From contig NZ_SLWV01000007.1 in the NCBI RefSeq assembly GCF_004345705.1, forward strand, positions 62,001 through 126,000: 64,000 bases of DNA, in the 5' to 3' direction. This document shows positions 53,341 through 62,222 of the stretch, piece by piece; within the stretch, counting starts at the first letter, position 1; each line of letters begins with the position of its first letter. This DNA is from Marinisporobacter balticus. GTDB taxonomy: Bacteria; Bacillota; Clostridia; Peptostreptococcales; Thermotaleaceae. The notes below the pieces were generated by a model. The model had not been told where the DNA came from, did not search any database, and was given only the letters and a program-made list of their open reading frames with translations. The position numbers and the translations under genes were made by a program.

Positions 53341-54087
53341 CTATATATCTCTGTAGTTTATTTGATTTATGCCACGCTTTTCAAGTTCTCTCTTAATCAT
53401 AGGATTAGTAAGTATAGCAAACTCCTTAATTCTCTGTACATTATAGGCGCTCCCTGATAATAAAATATTATCCACATATGCGGGATGACACATTACTTCA
53501 ACAGTTTTATATTTTTTATCAACATTAATAATCTCTAAAAATTTCTCCTCTGATAAGTCATTTCCATAAAATTTTCCTGTGAAAAAGTCTGTTGTTTTTA
53601 TACTTGTATTCCCTTTACATAAAGAATTCTCTGATGTCAATCTTACAGGTAATTTATATTTTTTTGCTAAACCTAAAACTACAGTTAACACCTTTTCATG
53701 TCTATGCACATGATGATGACTATCTATATGGGTAGGTTTAAAACCAGATGCTAAAAATTTTTCCATTTGACTTGCAAATTCCTTTTCAACATCTTCAATT
53801 TTTCCATTAAGTAATAAATCCTCTCTTCTTTGAAATTTTCCATATTCATCCACAAGCGACGATACATCGTTACAGATCGGCCTTCCTGCCGAAAGAACCA
53901 GATGAATGCCAACACCTAATCCAGGATTTTCCTTCATTAATTCAAATGCATGCTCTACACCAGGCATGTTCGTCATTAAGGTAGCCGAGGATACCACACC
54001 ATTTTTATAGCATTCCACTATTCCAAAATTAACTGCTTTTGAATACCCAAAATCATCCGCATTGATTATAAGTTTGATTGTGATCAT
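53341..54087 (-). CDS. chbG: Chitin disaccharide deacetylase (YdjC/ChbG)
   Basis: About 248 residues. LIINADDFGYSKAVNFGI (metal Asp-Asp), HLVLSAGRPI, FKPTHIDSHHHVHRHEK (metal histidines), VMCHPAYVD. It removes an acetyl group from chitobiose-6-P, which in E. coli is needed before GH4 cleavage. Odd start: the ATG at 54085-54087 directly follows the GGAG ribosome binding site, and no other ATG, GTG or TTG lies nearby; an ATC or ATA start a few codons on is conceivable. Confidence 0.92.
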   Translation of the reverse strand: MITIKLIINADDFGYSKAVNFGIVECYKNGVVSSATLMTNMPGVEHAFELMKENPGLGVGIHLVLSAGRPICNDVSSLVDEYGKFQRREDLLLNGKIEDVEKEFASQMEKFLASGFKPTHIDSHHHVHRHEKVLTVVLGLAKKYKLPVRLTSENSLCKGNTSIKTTDFFTGKFYGNDLSEEKFLEIINVDKKYKTVEVMCHPAYVDNILLSGSAYNVQRIKEFAILTNPMIKRELEKRGINQINYRDI

Positions 54088-54108
54088 CTCCTTTAAGCTG
54101 TGTATAAA

Positions 54109-55437
54109 TTATGATACCATTTCTTCCATGATATCTTCCTCTTCACACTTTTTCTTATCCCACATACGGAAGAATGGATAGTACAGTGCTAATGATATTA
54201 TAAAGTTAATAATTTGCATAATTGATCCAGAAATCTTCCCTCCTGCTGCAAGATATCCACTTATTATAATAGGCGTTGTCCACGGCACTGCTATACCACA
54301 TGGCTTTTCAACAAAACCTATATGCATTGCAAAATATGTAGTTAAGGCTGTTATTACAGGGATAAAAATAAATGGTAGCATTAATATAGGATTCATGACT
54401 ATAGGTGAACCAAATATAATAGGTTCATTAATATTGAATATTGCTGACCCAAATGAAAGCTTGCCCAAACTCTTTAACTGCTTACTTTTTGCTCTAAATG
54501 TCAGCAATATAGTAAACGCTAGCGTTGCTCCTGCTCCTCCAAGGAAAACCCATAATAGAAAGAACTGATCGGTTGCAATGTTTGGCAGTATAGCATTTGA
54601 ATCAGCCATAAATATCATTCTATTTTGGTCCCTAAGGATTAACCAAATTGGGGACATTACTGCTGAAACAACTGCCCAGCCATGGATACCCATTGACCAA
54701 AATAAGCCAACAATAAATACTGATATTATTATGCCACCAAGGCTTCCACCTAGCAGGCTTAATGGTACAGTAATTAATTTTGTTATTATATTGTGTATGT
54801 TTTCAAATGAAGTATGCTCAATTCCAATTCTTAATACCAGCATTAAAGATAATATAAATCCTGCAGGAATTAAGGCTGCAAATGACATAGAAACTGCTGG
54901 TGGAACTCCCTGTGGCATTTTTATTACAATATCCTTTTGAATAAACCTTCTGTATATTTCAGTTGATATGATTGCTATAATTATAGCAACGAAAAGTCCT
55001 TGGCTTCCCATATATTTTATTGGTATTCCATTCACCATGAATGTTTCAGTCATTTCCGTTGGTGTAAATGGTATTACTAGTGGCGTTACTAATAAAAATG
55101 AAGATAAGGAAATTGCGGCTGCGGATAATGGATCTACACTATATTTTTCTGCAAGACGATAAGCAATACCAAAGCTTGCAAATATGGACATGACATCAAA
55201 TGTTACGTTAACAGGATATAATATCTTACTCCTCCACATATCTCCAAAAATTCCTGTCATGAATTCCCTATAGCCTGGAATAGGAAAAGCACTAATAAGT
55301 AAAAATAATGAACCAATTATCAATAATGGCATTGCTAAAGCAAGTCCATCTCTTACTGATTGAAGATGCTTTTGATTCGCAATCCTTCCAGCAACAGGCA
55401 TTACCTTTTCTTCAAGAAAATAGTTGACTTTATTCAT
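54109..55437 (-). CDS. chbC: PTS cellobiose/chitobiose-family IIC
   Basis: 442 residues from the ATG at 55435-55437 (site GAGGTG). Ten membrane segments; lactose-family IIC signatures: SVRDGLALAMPLLIIGSLFLLI, FDVMSIFASFGIAYRLAEKY, GVPPAVSMSFAALIPAGFIL, FNINEPIIFGSPIVMNPILMLPFI and VPWTTPIIISGYLA. It forms the channel of the three-part PTS with IIB and IIA nearby. Three-base gap to IIB. Confidence 0.95.
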   Translation of the reverse strand: MNKVNYFLEEKVMPVAGRIANQKHLQSVRDGLALAMPLLIIGSLFLLISAFPIPGYREFMTGIFGDMWRSKILYPVNVTFDVMSIFASFGIAYRLAEKYSVDPLSAAAISLSSFLLVTPLVIPFTPTEMTETFMVNGIPIKYMGSQGLFVAIIIAIISTEIYRRFIQKDIVIKMPQGVPPAVSMSFAALIPAGFILSLMLVLRIGIEHTSFENIHNIITKLITVPLSLLGGSLGGIIISVFIVGLFWSMGIHGWAVVSAVMSPIWLILRDQNRMIFMADSNAILPNIATDQFFLLWVFLGGAGATLAFTILLTFRAKSKQLKSLGKLSFGSAIFNINEPIIFGSPIVMNPILMLPFIFIPVITALTTYFAMHIGFVEKPCGIAVPWTTPIIISGYLAAGGKISGSIMQIINFIISLALYYPFFRMWDKKKCEEEDIMEEMVS

Positions 55438-55439
55438 TA

Positions 55440-55751
55440 TTAACACCTCGACTTCTTTAAACGCAATGCAAATTCAATAACTTTTTTGCCATTCATCATT
55501 CCATAATCAGTGGGACTAATCATTTCAACTGGAATTCCATAAGCCTCCCCTAGCTTTTTGAGTTCTGCAAGCTTAAATCTTATTTGTGGTCCTACTAGAA
55601 GTACATCTGCACTCTTGATGTCTTGTTGAACCGAACTCATAGCTACAGCCCATATTTTTGCGTCCATTCCCATCTCCTTTGCCTCTTTTTTCATCTTTTG
55701 TACCAAAAGACTTGTTGACATTCCTGCAGAACAGCATAATAAAATGTTCAT
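55440..55751 (-). CDS. chbB: PTS cellobiose/chitobiose-family IIB
   Basis: 103 residues from the ATG at 55749-55751 (site AAGGAGGG). Phosphorylated cysteine in ILLCCSAGMSTSLLV, then VLLVGPQIRFKLAEL. First gene of the operon, about 40 bases downstream of the sigma-54 promoter. It passes phosphate to the sugar carried by IIC. Confidence 0.95.
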   Translation of the reverse strand: MNILLCCSAGMSTSLLVQKMKKEAKEMGMDAKIWAVAMSSVQQDIKSADVLLVGPQIRFKLAELKKLGEAYGIPVEMISPTDYGMMNGKKVIEFALRLKKSRC

Positions 55752-55790
55752 AAAAACGCCCTCCTTTTTTATATACTTGCTTATCTTTGA

Positions 55791-55806
55791 TGCAATCATC
55801 GTGCCA
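55791..55806 (-). promoter_or_regulatory. Sigma-54 (-24/-12) promoter
   Basis: Minus strand TGGCACG-ATGA-TTGCA, essentially the perfect sigma-54 consensus (TGGCACN5TTGCA). It lies upstream of the IIB gene, whose LevR-type activator is encoded next to it. Confidence 0.93.
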
Positions 55807-55938
55807 AAACACTATTTATTTCCCTACACACTACAAACTCTTTGATATACCTATACTCATTCGTTTTAAGTATTTAATTTTTTATATAGTGTTTCATTTT
55901 TCAAACAATTATTTCAGTATTTAAAACAAACTTAAAAT

Positions 55939-55970
55939 AAGCAAAACACTAAACTTTTAGTGTTTTGCTT
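55939..55970 (-). terminator. Terminator of the LevR-type gene
   Basis: 15-bp perfect arms AAGCAAAACACTAAA with complement and a two-base loop, followed by ATTTTAA on the minus strand. It overlaps the stop codon. Confidence 0.8.
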
Positions 55971-58641
55971 ACTGTTTTTCACAATCGAAAAAATTCATTA
56001 TATAACAAACTTCATCTGCATATATTTTCATTTTGTATTTTTTTTCAATAGTTTTTAGCGATCCCCTAATTAAAAAAAATAACTCCTTTTTATCAGATAT
56101 ATATTTATCCTTTTCCTTATATTCTACCCGAAGCTCATTTGAAAGGAGTCTATCCACCATACAGCTTATATGTAAGATAATTCCTATGAGATTTCCTGAA
56201 TCCAAATTAATTCTAAGCTTTTTCTCTATCGTTGCTATACACTTTTTTATATCAAAAATAAGTTCTTGACTATCCACATTTTTAATATGATACTTAAGAT
56301 TGTCACCTAGTTTCAGATATGTTACTTCAATATCTACTAAATACTGTATATCATCTATTGCTCTTAAATTTAAAACATCACTTAAATTAAATTGTGGTAT
56401 CTTACTTCTAATATTAAAAGGACTTACGATACATACAACCTTTTTCATTTCACTTATTTTTCTAATTCTTTTTTCTATATCTACTTTCCCAACTATATTT
56501 AAAGGTATAATCTCCACAAGTTCCTTGTCTATACGCACGTGATGATCTAACAGACTTTTAATTGCCACTGCACTTCCCTCTCCAGTTAAACAAGCCGTAA
56601 CAATAGCTAGCATCTGTTTTTTCCTTGCAAACCGTGACTTTTCTGTATTTGTATCAAAATGAGTTATTTTCATAATATCATCGTATATTTCATCAAGGGT
56701 ATATCCAAGCATAGCCTTTCTCGCTGCTTCAATGACAAAAGGTGTGCAGACAAAATCAACTGTCTTTACTGGAATGCCTATTTCTTTTTCAATCACCTCT
56801 CCAAAGGTAAGAAGAGAACCCATATCTACCAAAAATATATATCCCTTTTTCCTGTCCGACTGCTTTATATGTTCCCTTACTTTACTCAATATGCTCTGGG
56901 GTGCTAAATCCAGTGAAGCATTTATAGCCACAGCATATTCCACACCCAACAGCTTATTTGCAACATCAACCATAGATGTAGCTACACTGTCCCCATGGGC
57001 AATTACAATAACCCCTACTGTATCATTTTTCATATTGCTTTCTTCCTCATCTAAAACAAAAAACATAGTCAAGAATCCTGCTTCATCTATGGGTAATACT
57101 AACTCAGTTTTGCGTTCAATAATATTCGTGCACGCCAATGCTACATTAAACGCTTCCTTATATTTTATCCTTACTTTGTTTAAATGTGGATTTATTATCC
57201 TCCTGCCCATTTTTATTCTCTTAACTGTGTTGCTCACATGCAGAGCCATTCCGAGATAAACCTTCTGACTAAAGATTCTATTAAGCTTTGTTTCACTATA
57301 TTTTAAAACTTCATCCACAAGTTTTACAATATCTGGATCAATTATGTTATTATATTTATTGCCGCTCTCGTCCACACCATTAAGGTATCGGGTAAAATAA
57401 CTTCTTATATCCTTTTCCATTGTCTTTTCTATTTCTTCATCACTCACTCCATTTTCAATCAAGTCATTTACCTTGTTCTCTATCATTTCATATATATTAT
57501 CAGCTCCATCTTCTACTTCCACATCTTCCTTTTTAGTATTTGGACAAAATATAATATAGTTATTGTTAATACCTATTAAGCTGGCCCATTTTTCCCTATG
57601 CTCCCTGGCATTTAACAACGCCTCTCTAACATGCTCTGGTAAATCACAATTTTTTACTGCCATATTATCCCTTCTATGGCATATGAAATCAGCGTAGACC
57701 TTTGCACACGCCAGCTTTATATCTGATTCTAACTGTCCAATATTGTTGGTACAGTTATAGCTTAAAAAAGACCTTACTGCATTTGATGACACACTAATTT
57801 TTTTTTTCAGAAGAATAGATTGCCTTTTAAAAAAGTTTTTTATCAACTCAAACCTTTCCTCTGCACTTCTTTCACTAAGGGCTGGTATTCTTATAATCAT
57901 AGGTATTCTTCTCGTAAATGTTCTAAGCAGGCTCGATTCTGGATTTTCGGTTGTTGCTGAAATTATAAGCACATTGGCTTTTCTCTCCATTTCAGTTTCC
58001 CCAAGTCTTCTAAAAATCCCCTTATCCATAAAGGTAAAAAACATTTCCTGTCCCTCTACGGGTAAGCGATGTACCTCATCTAAAAAAAGTATCCCTCCAT
58101 TTGCCTTTTCAATGAGCCCTATTCTGTCAAAATCTGCCCCAGTATAGGCACCTTTTTTAACACCAAAGAGCTGACTTGTCAGCAATTGAGGATTATTGGA
58201 ATAATCGGCGCAGTTAAATGTAATAAATGGCGCATCCTCCTCTATTTTCTTCATTTCTATTGCATACATGTGCATCATCCCTGCAAACATGGTCTTTCCA
58301 ACACCCGTTTTACCAAGTATCAGGGAATGCATTCCCTTTGGAGGATATAGTAAAGCAGCCTTTGCTTGCTCAACTGCAGTAGAAAGGCTCCTATTGTCCT
58401 TAACAAACTTGTCTAAGTATGTTTTCTTTTCCCCAGTAAGTATTTGTTCATTTTCAAAGGGCAAATACAAAACAGGTCTTGTATCAGTTTTTCTAACCAA
58501 TTCAGCCTTCCAAAGTTTATTTAAATCACTACTCACATTTGCCCTATTTAAGTTTAAAGATTCTGCTAATTCAATAGTAGATACCGCACCCTTCTGTGCC
58601 ATTTTTTTTAACTTTTCATAAACTATGTCTACTCTTTTCAT
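55969..58641 (-). CDS. levR: LevR-type sigma-54 activator with PTS regulatory domains
   Basis: 890 residues from the ATG at 58639-58641 (site GGAG). N-terminal HTH (STIELAESLNLNRANVSSDLN), an AAA+ sigma-54 domain (Walker A LGKTGVGKT, GVKKGAYTGADF in place of GAFTGA, Walker B GGILFLDEVH), then PRD1, an EIIA-Man-like part (GVIVIAHGDSVATSMVDVA), an EIIB-Gat-like part and PRD2 (KKLRINLDSGNLIGIILHISCMVDRL). HPr and IIB phosphorylation normally set its activity. It must activate the chitobiose operon at 55806. No rpoN lies in the window. Confidence 0.94.
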   Translation of the reverse strand: MKRVDIVYEKLKKMAQKGAVSTIELAESLNLNRANVSSDLNKLWKAELVRKTDTRPVLYLPFENEQILTGEKKTYLDKFVKDNRSLSTAVEQAKAALLYPPKGMHSLILGKTGVGKTMFAGMMHMYAIEMKKIEEDAPFITFNCADYSNNPQLLTSQLFGVKKGAYTGADFDRIGLIEKANGGILFLDEVHRLPVEGQEMFFTFMDKGIFRRLGETEMERKANVLIISATTENPESSLLRTFTRRIPMIIRIPALSERSAEERFELIKNFFKRQSILLKKKISVSSNAVRSFLSYNCTNNIGQLESDIKLACAKVYADFICHRRDNMAVKNCDLPEHVREALLNAREHREKWASLIGINNNYIIFCPNTKKEDVEVEDGADNIYEMIENKVNDLIENGVSDEEIEKTMEKDIRSYFTRYLNGVDESGNKYNNIIDPDIVKLVDEVLKYSETKLNRIFSQKVYLGMALHVSNTVKRIKMGRRIINPHLNKVRIKYKEAFNVALACTNIIERKTELVLPIDEAGFLTMFFVLDEEESNMKNDTVGVIVIAHGDSVATSMVDVANKLLGVEYAVAINASLDLAPQSILSKVREHIKQSDRKKGYIFLVDMGSLLTFGEVIEKEIGIPVKTVDFVCTPFVIEAARKAMLGYTLDEIYDDIMKITHFDTNTEKSRFARKKQMLAIVTACLTGEGSAVAIKSLLDHHVRIDKELVEIIPLNIVGKVDIEKRIRKISEMKKVVCIVSPFNIRSKIPQFNLSDVLNLRAIDDIQYLVDIEVTYLKLGDNLKYHIKNVDSQELIFDIKKCIATIEKKLRINLDSGNLIGIILHISCMVDRLLSNELRVEYKEKDKYISDKKELFFLIRGSLKTIEKKYKMKIYADEVCYIMNFFDCEKQ

Positions 58642-58780
58642 CAATCCTACTCCCCAGCATGTAATAAACACTAAAACATTATTAATTTTACATTCTATAT
58701 CATCATCCATATTCCTCTTTGGTATGTTAAAATAAATAATAAATAATTTTATAAAAAAGAGCCTATCCATACGACTGTAA

Positions 58781-60556
58781 TCACCTATAATTTTGTATCA
58801 CAACCTGCAAAGTACTAGTCCCCCTATATTCATTTATGGAAGGTAAATAGGTTATATCAATCTCTATATTATTCGTTTGTCCTCCAAAAGCACGATCCAA
58901 TTCCGATTGTCCAAACTTCTCTGCAAGATACCCCTGAAACGCATCCACATCTCCAAAGTGAATCCCTGTTAAAACCCTTCCATTTTTACTTACTAAAGCT
59001 ATTTTCATCACTTTATAATCTTTTCCTAGAATATCAATTTTCTTAATACTTATACCTTTCTCTGCAAATAATGGCTTACGGTTTCCTTTTCCAAAAGGTT
59101 CTAATAGCTTTAGTTGTTCTGGTAAATCATTTGATAGTTTATCAAGTGGAACATGGGCGTCTATATAGACCTTTGGCATAAGGTCATCTTCTGTTAAGGT
59201 TGTTCTCTCATTTAATTGATTTCTTAGCTTATCTATATTTGAAAATTCTAAAGAAAGTCCTGCTGCCATAGGGTGTCCACCAAACTTACATAATAGATTT
59301 TTACATTTTGATAGTTCTTCAAACATATTATATTCTTCTATAGATCTTGCGGATCCCTTAGCGATTCCATCTTCTTTTGAATGGGTTAAAACAATGGAAG
59401 GTTTATTGTATTTATCTTTTACTCTACCTGCTATAATCCCTGCTATACTCTCATGAATACTTGACTCATAAACCACCAATACTTTGTCATCTATCAATTC
59501 ACTTGATTCTATTTTTTCAACAACACTTTCAAGTCCTGATATGGTCATGGCTTTTCTTTCTTCGTTTAAAGTATGTAGCTTATTTGCATTTTCCTCTGCT
59601 TTTACAGGATCTTTTGTTAAAAACAGTTCTACTGCAATATCAGCACTTTCTAATCTTCCAGAAGCATTGATACATGGGCCTAATACAAATCCTAACGCGT
59701 AGGTATTCACTACTTTTTCTTCAATTCCTGTCTCCTTAATAAGCGCTTTTAATCCTAAGTTTTCCGTTTTATGAATTCTTTTTAAGCCTTCTCTTACAAT
59801 CACTCTATTTTCATCGATTAAATCAACCACATCACAAACTGTCGCCATGGCAACAAACTCTAGCAGTTCATAAGATGCTTCTATTTTAATATTCATCTCT
59901 TCATATAACACCTGAATAAACTTAAAAGCAACGCCAGCACCACAAAGTTCTTTAAACGGATATGCACAGTCTAATCTTTTTGGATTGATGACTGCATCCC
60001 CTTGTGGTAAAAAATATTCTTTTTCCCCCTTTTTATTTTGCACATATGGAATATCGTGATGGTCTGTTACAATCACTTTCAGTCCTAATTCTTTTGCAAA
60101 TTTTATAGGTTCTATTGCAGATATGCCATTATCACAGGTAATCATCAATTCAATACCATCTTCTTTTGCTTCTTCCATAATTCGATCATTAATCCCATAT
60201 CCATCATGAATTCTATGCGGAATAACATAATCTACATCTGCCCCACACCTTTTAAGTCCATTATAAAGGGTTAAAATAGAGGATGTTCCATCTTGATCGT
60301 AATCTCCACAAATCCGTATTTTTAATCCATTATGAATACTTTCCTTCATAATGTTTACCCCTAATTCCATATCTTTCATAAGTCTTGGATTATGGAGTTT
60401 ATCTAGGTTAGGATTAATGAAGCTATCCATTAATTTAGGATCTCTTATATTTCTGTTTAATATGATTTTACAAATAAGTTCACTTACTTTAAAATTATTG
60501 GCTAGTTTTTTATAATCCGCTTTAATATTTTTCAAAAGCCACTTTTCATTTGACAT
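58781..60556 (-). CDS. recJ: Single-stranded-DNA-specific exonuclease RecJ
   Basis: 591 residues, near the common 550-600 length. DHH-family phosphoesterase: GDYDQDGTSS (metal Asp), MITCDNG, VTDHHDIP (DHH motif), PLNPKRLDCAYPFKELCGAGVAFK-like block, then DHHA1 with KFGGHPMAAGLSL and an OB-fold end. It degrades 5' ends of ssDNA in repair. Start is the ATG at 60554-60556; a TTG precedes it. Alone in its transcription unit. Confidence 0.95.
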   Translation of the reverse strand: MSNEKWLLKNIKADYKKLANNFKVSELICKIILNRNIRDPKLMDSFINPNLDKLHNPRLMKDMELGVNIMKESIHNGLKIRICGDYDQDGTSSILTLYNGLKRCGADVDYVIPHRIHDGYGINDRIMEEAKEDGIELMITCDNGISAIEPIKFAKELGLKVIVTDHHDIPYVQNKKGEKEYFLPQGDAVINPKRLDCAYPFKELCGAGVAFKFIQVLYEEMNIKIEASYELLEFVAMATVCDVVDLIDENRVIVREGLKRIHKTENLGLKALIKETGIEEKVVNTYALGFVLGPCINASGRLESADIAVELFLTKDPVKAEENANKLHTLNEERKAMTISGLESVVEKIESSELIDDKVLVVYESSIHESIAGIIAGRVKDKYNKPSIVLTHSKEDGIAKGSARSIEEYNMFEELSKCKNLLCKFGGHPMAAGLSLEFSNIDKLRNQLNERTTLTEDDLMPKVYIDAHVPLDKLSNDLPEQLKLLEPFGKGNRKPLFAEKGISIKKIDILGKDYKVMKIALVSKNGRVLTGIHFGDVDAFQGYLAEKFGQSELDRAFGGQTNNIEIDITYLPSINEYRGTSTLQVVIQNYR

Positions 60557-60761
60557 CAAAACAATTCACTTCCTCTTTATGATATAAAAAATCGGCATAC
60601 AGCTATGTGATATGCTCATTTCTTCAACAAAATTTCCAAATATTTTTTTGAAATTTTCATTGGTCAAATCTCTAAAAAATATTTGCTGCAATTATGCTTA
60701 TAAAATTTCCTTTATCTCTATTCTAACATTTTCACATCCACTTCGTATAATTTTTTATAAT

Positions 60762-60792
60762 AAAAAGGAGCCTATCAAATAGACTCCTTTTT
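60762..60792 (-). terminator. Terminator of the CoA-transferase operon
   Basis: 13-bp stem (AAAAAGGAGTCTA / TAGGCTCCTTTTT, one G-U pair) with a five-base loop and flanking T-runs, 13 bases after the ctfB stop. Confidence 0.88.
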
Positions 60793-60804
60793 TTATGATC
60801 CAAT

Positions 60805-61455
60805 CTAAATTTCCATTTCTTTTAAGTCCTCTGCCACAACAAATACTGCCTCTGTAGCATTCTTTACATCTTCTACTGTGTATTCTGGGTTTAATTCAGT
60901 AAGGACAATGCCTTTATCTGTTACTTGCATTACACCCATTTCTGTAATAATCATATTGACTTGACCTGCTGCAGTAAGGGGTAGATTACAAACCTTTAAG
61001 ATCTTCGGCTTACCTTTTTGTGTATGGGTCATAGAGATAATTACTTTTTTTGCGCCCACTACTAAGTCCATAGCGCCTCCCATACCTGGTACCATCTTTC
61101 CTGGAACCATCCAGTTTGCAAGGTTTCCTTTTTCATCTACTTGAAGGGCTCCAAGTACGGTTGCATCCACATGTCCGCCTCTTATAATACCAAAAGAAAC
61201 AGAACTATCAAAGAAAGCTGCACCAGGTACCACTGTTACAGGCTGACCTCCTGCATTGACTAAATCTTTATCTTCTTGTCCTTCCTCCGGTGCTTGGCCT
61301 AATCCCACAAATCCATTTTCTGATTGGAAAGTTACGTCCATACCTTCAGGAATATAGTTTGCTACCATTGTAGGAAGTCCAATCCCTAGGTTTACAACAT
61401 CTCCATCTTTTAATTCCTTTGCAACACGTTTTGCAATAATCTCTTTTACGTTCAT
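60805..61455 (-). CDS. ctfB: 3-oxoacid CoA-transferase subunit B
   Basis: 216 residues. The catalytic glutamate lies in FQSENGFVGLGQ; also NLGIGLPTMVANY, RGGHVDATVLGALQVDEKGNLANW and GAMDLVVGAKKVIISMTHTQKGK. It pairs with subunit A to move CoA from acyl-CoA (or succinyl-CoA) to acetoacetate or short-chain fatty acids. Three bases after ctfA. Butyrate/acetoacetate is the likely specificity; not proven. Confidence 0.95.
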   Translation of the reverse strand: MNVKEIIAKRVAKELKDGDVVNLGIGLPTMVANYIPEGMDVTFQSENGFVGLGQAPEEGQEDKDLVNAGGQPVTVVPGAAFFDSSVSFGIIRGGHVDATVLGALQVDEKGNLANWMVPGKMVPGMGGAMDLVVGAKKVIISMTHTQKGKPKILKVCNLPLTAAGQVNMIITEMGVMQVTDKGIVLTELNPEYTVEDVKNATEAVFVVAEDLKEMEI

Positions 61456-61458
61456 TTC

Positions 61459-62109
61459 TTACACCTCCACTATATAGTCTACAAAAAGTCCTGGTGTCAT
61501 TACATCATTTGAGTCAATTTCTCCAACTTCAACAATTTTTTCTGCCCCTGCAATTACTAGCTCCGCAGCAGTAGCCATGAGTGGATTAAAGTTTTTCGTT
61601 GCTTTATTGTAATAAAGATTTCCTTTTTTATCCCCAATAGATGCACCCACTAAAGCAATATCTGCCTTAAGTGGCTTTTCTAGAATATACACTTTTCCAT
61701 CTACTGTAATTTTTTCTTTTCCTTCTTCTACAATCGTTCCAACACCTGTTGGTGTTAAAATTCCACCAAGCCCATTTCCACCTGCACGAATTCTTTCAGC
61801 AAGGGTTCCTTGTGGTACTAATTCTGTTTCTAATTCTCCTGAATTCATTTGGCTTCCTACTTCAGGGTTTAGTCCTACATGAGAAGCAATTAGTTTTTTC
61901 ACTTGCTTATTGCAAACAAGTTTGCCAATCCCTTTATTCGGCCATCCCCCATCATTTCCTATGATGGTTAAATCTTTTACACCTTTTTTTACCAATGCAT
62001 CCATGAATTTTTCTGGTGTACCCGCAGCCATAAACCCACCGATCATGATGGTCATGCCATCTTTTATATGATGCATCGCTTCTTCAATTGTTACTACCTT
62101 ATTTCTCAA
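61459..62109 (-). CDS. ctfA: 3-oxoacid CoA-transferase subunit A
   Basis: 216 residues. Start is the TTG at 62107-62109, six bases after GGAGGTG; the upstream ATG lies inside that site. Features: GMTIMIGGFMAAGTPEKFMDAL, IGNDGGWPNKGIGKL, GSQMNSGELETELVPQGTLAERIRAGGNGLGG and YYNKATKNFNPLMATAAEL. Between the short-chain fatty acid permease and ctfB in one operon. Confidence 0.95.
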   Translation of the reverse strand: MRNKVVTIEEAMHHIKDGMTIMIGGFMAAGTPEKFMDALVKKGVKDLTIIGNDGGWPNKGIGKLVCNKQVKKLIASHVGLNPEVGSQMNSGELETELVPQGTLAERIRAGGNGLGGILTPTGVGTIVEEGKEKITVDGKVYILEKPLKADIALVGASIGDKKGNLYYNKATKNFNPLMATAAELVIAGAEKIVEVGEIDSNDVMTPGLFVDYIVEV

Positions 62110-62222
62110 AACAAACACCTCCATATTTTCAAAACTTTATGTGTATAAACGCCTATTGTCTAAGGAGTAAGACAAAAGAACTGATTTTTTCTTATCCCTA
62201 AAGAACTTTCATAGATCCCTTT

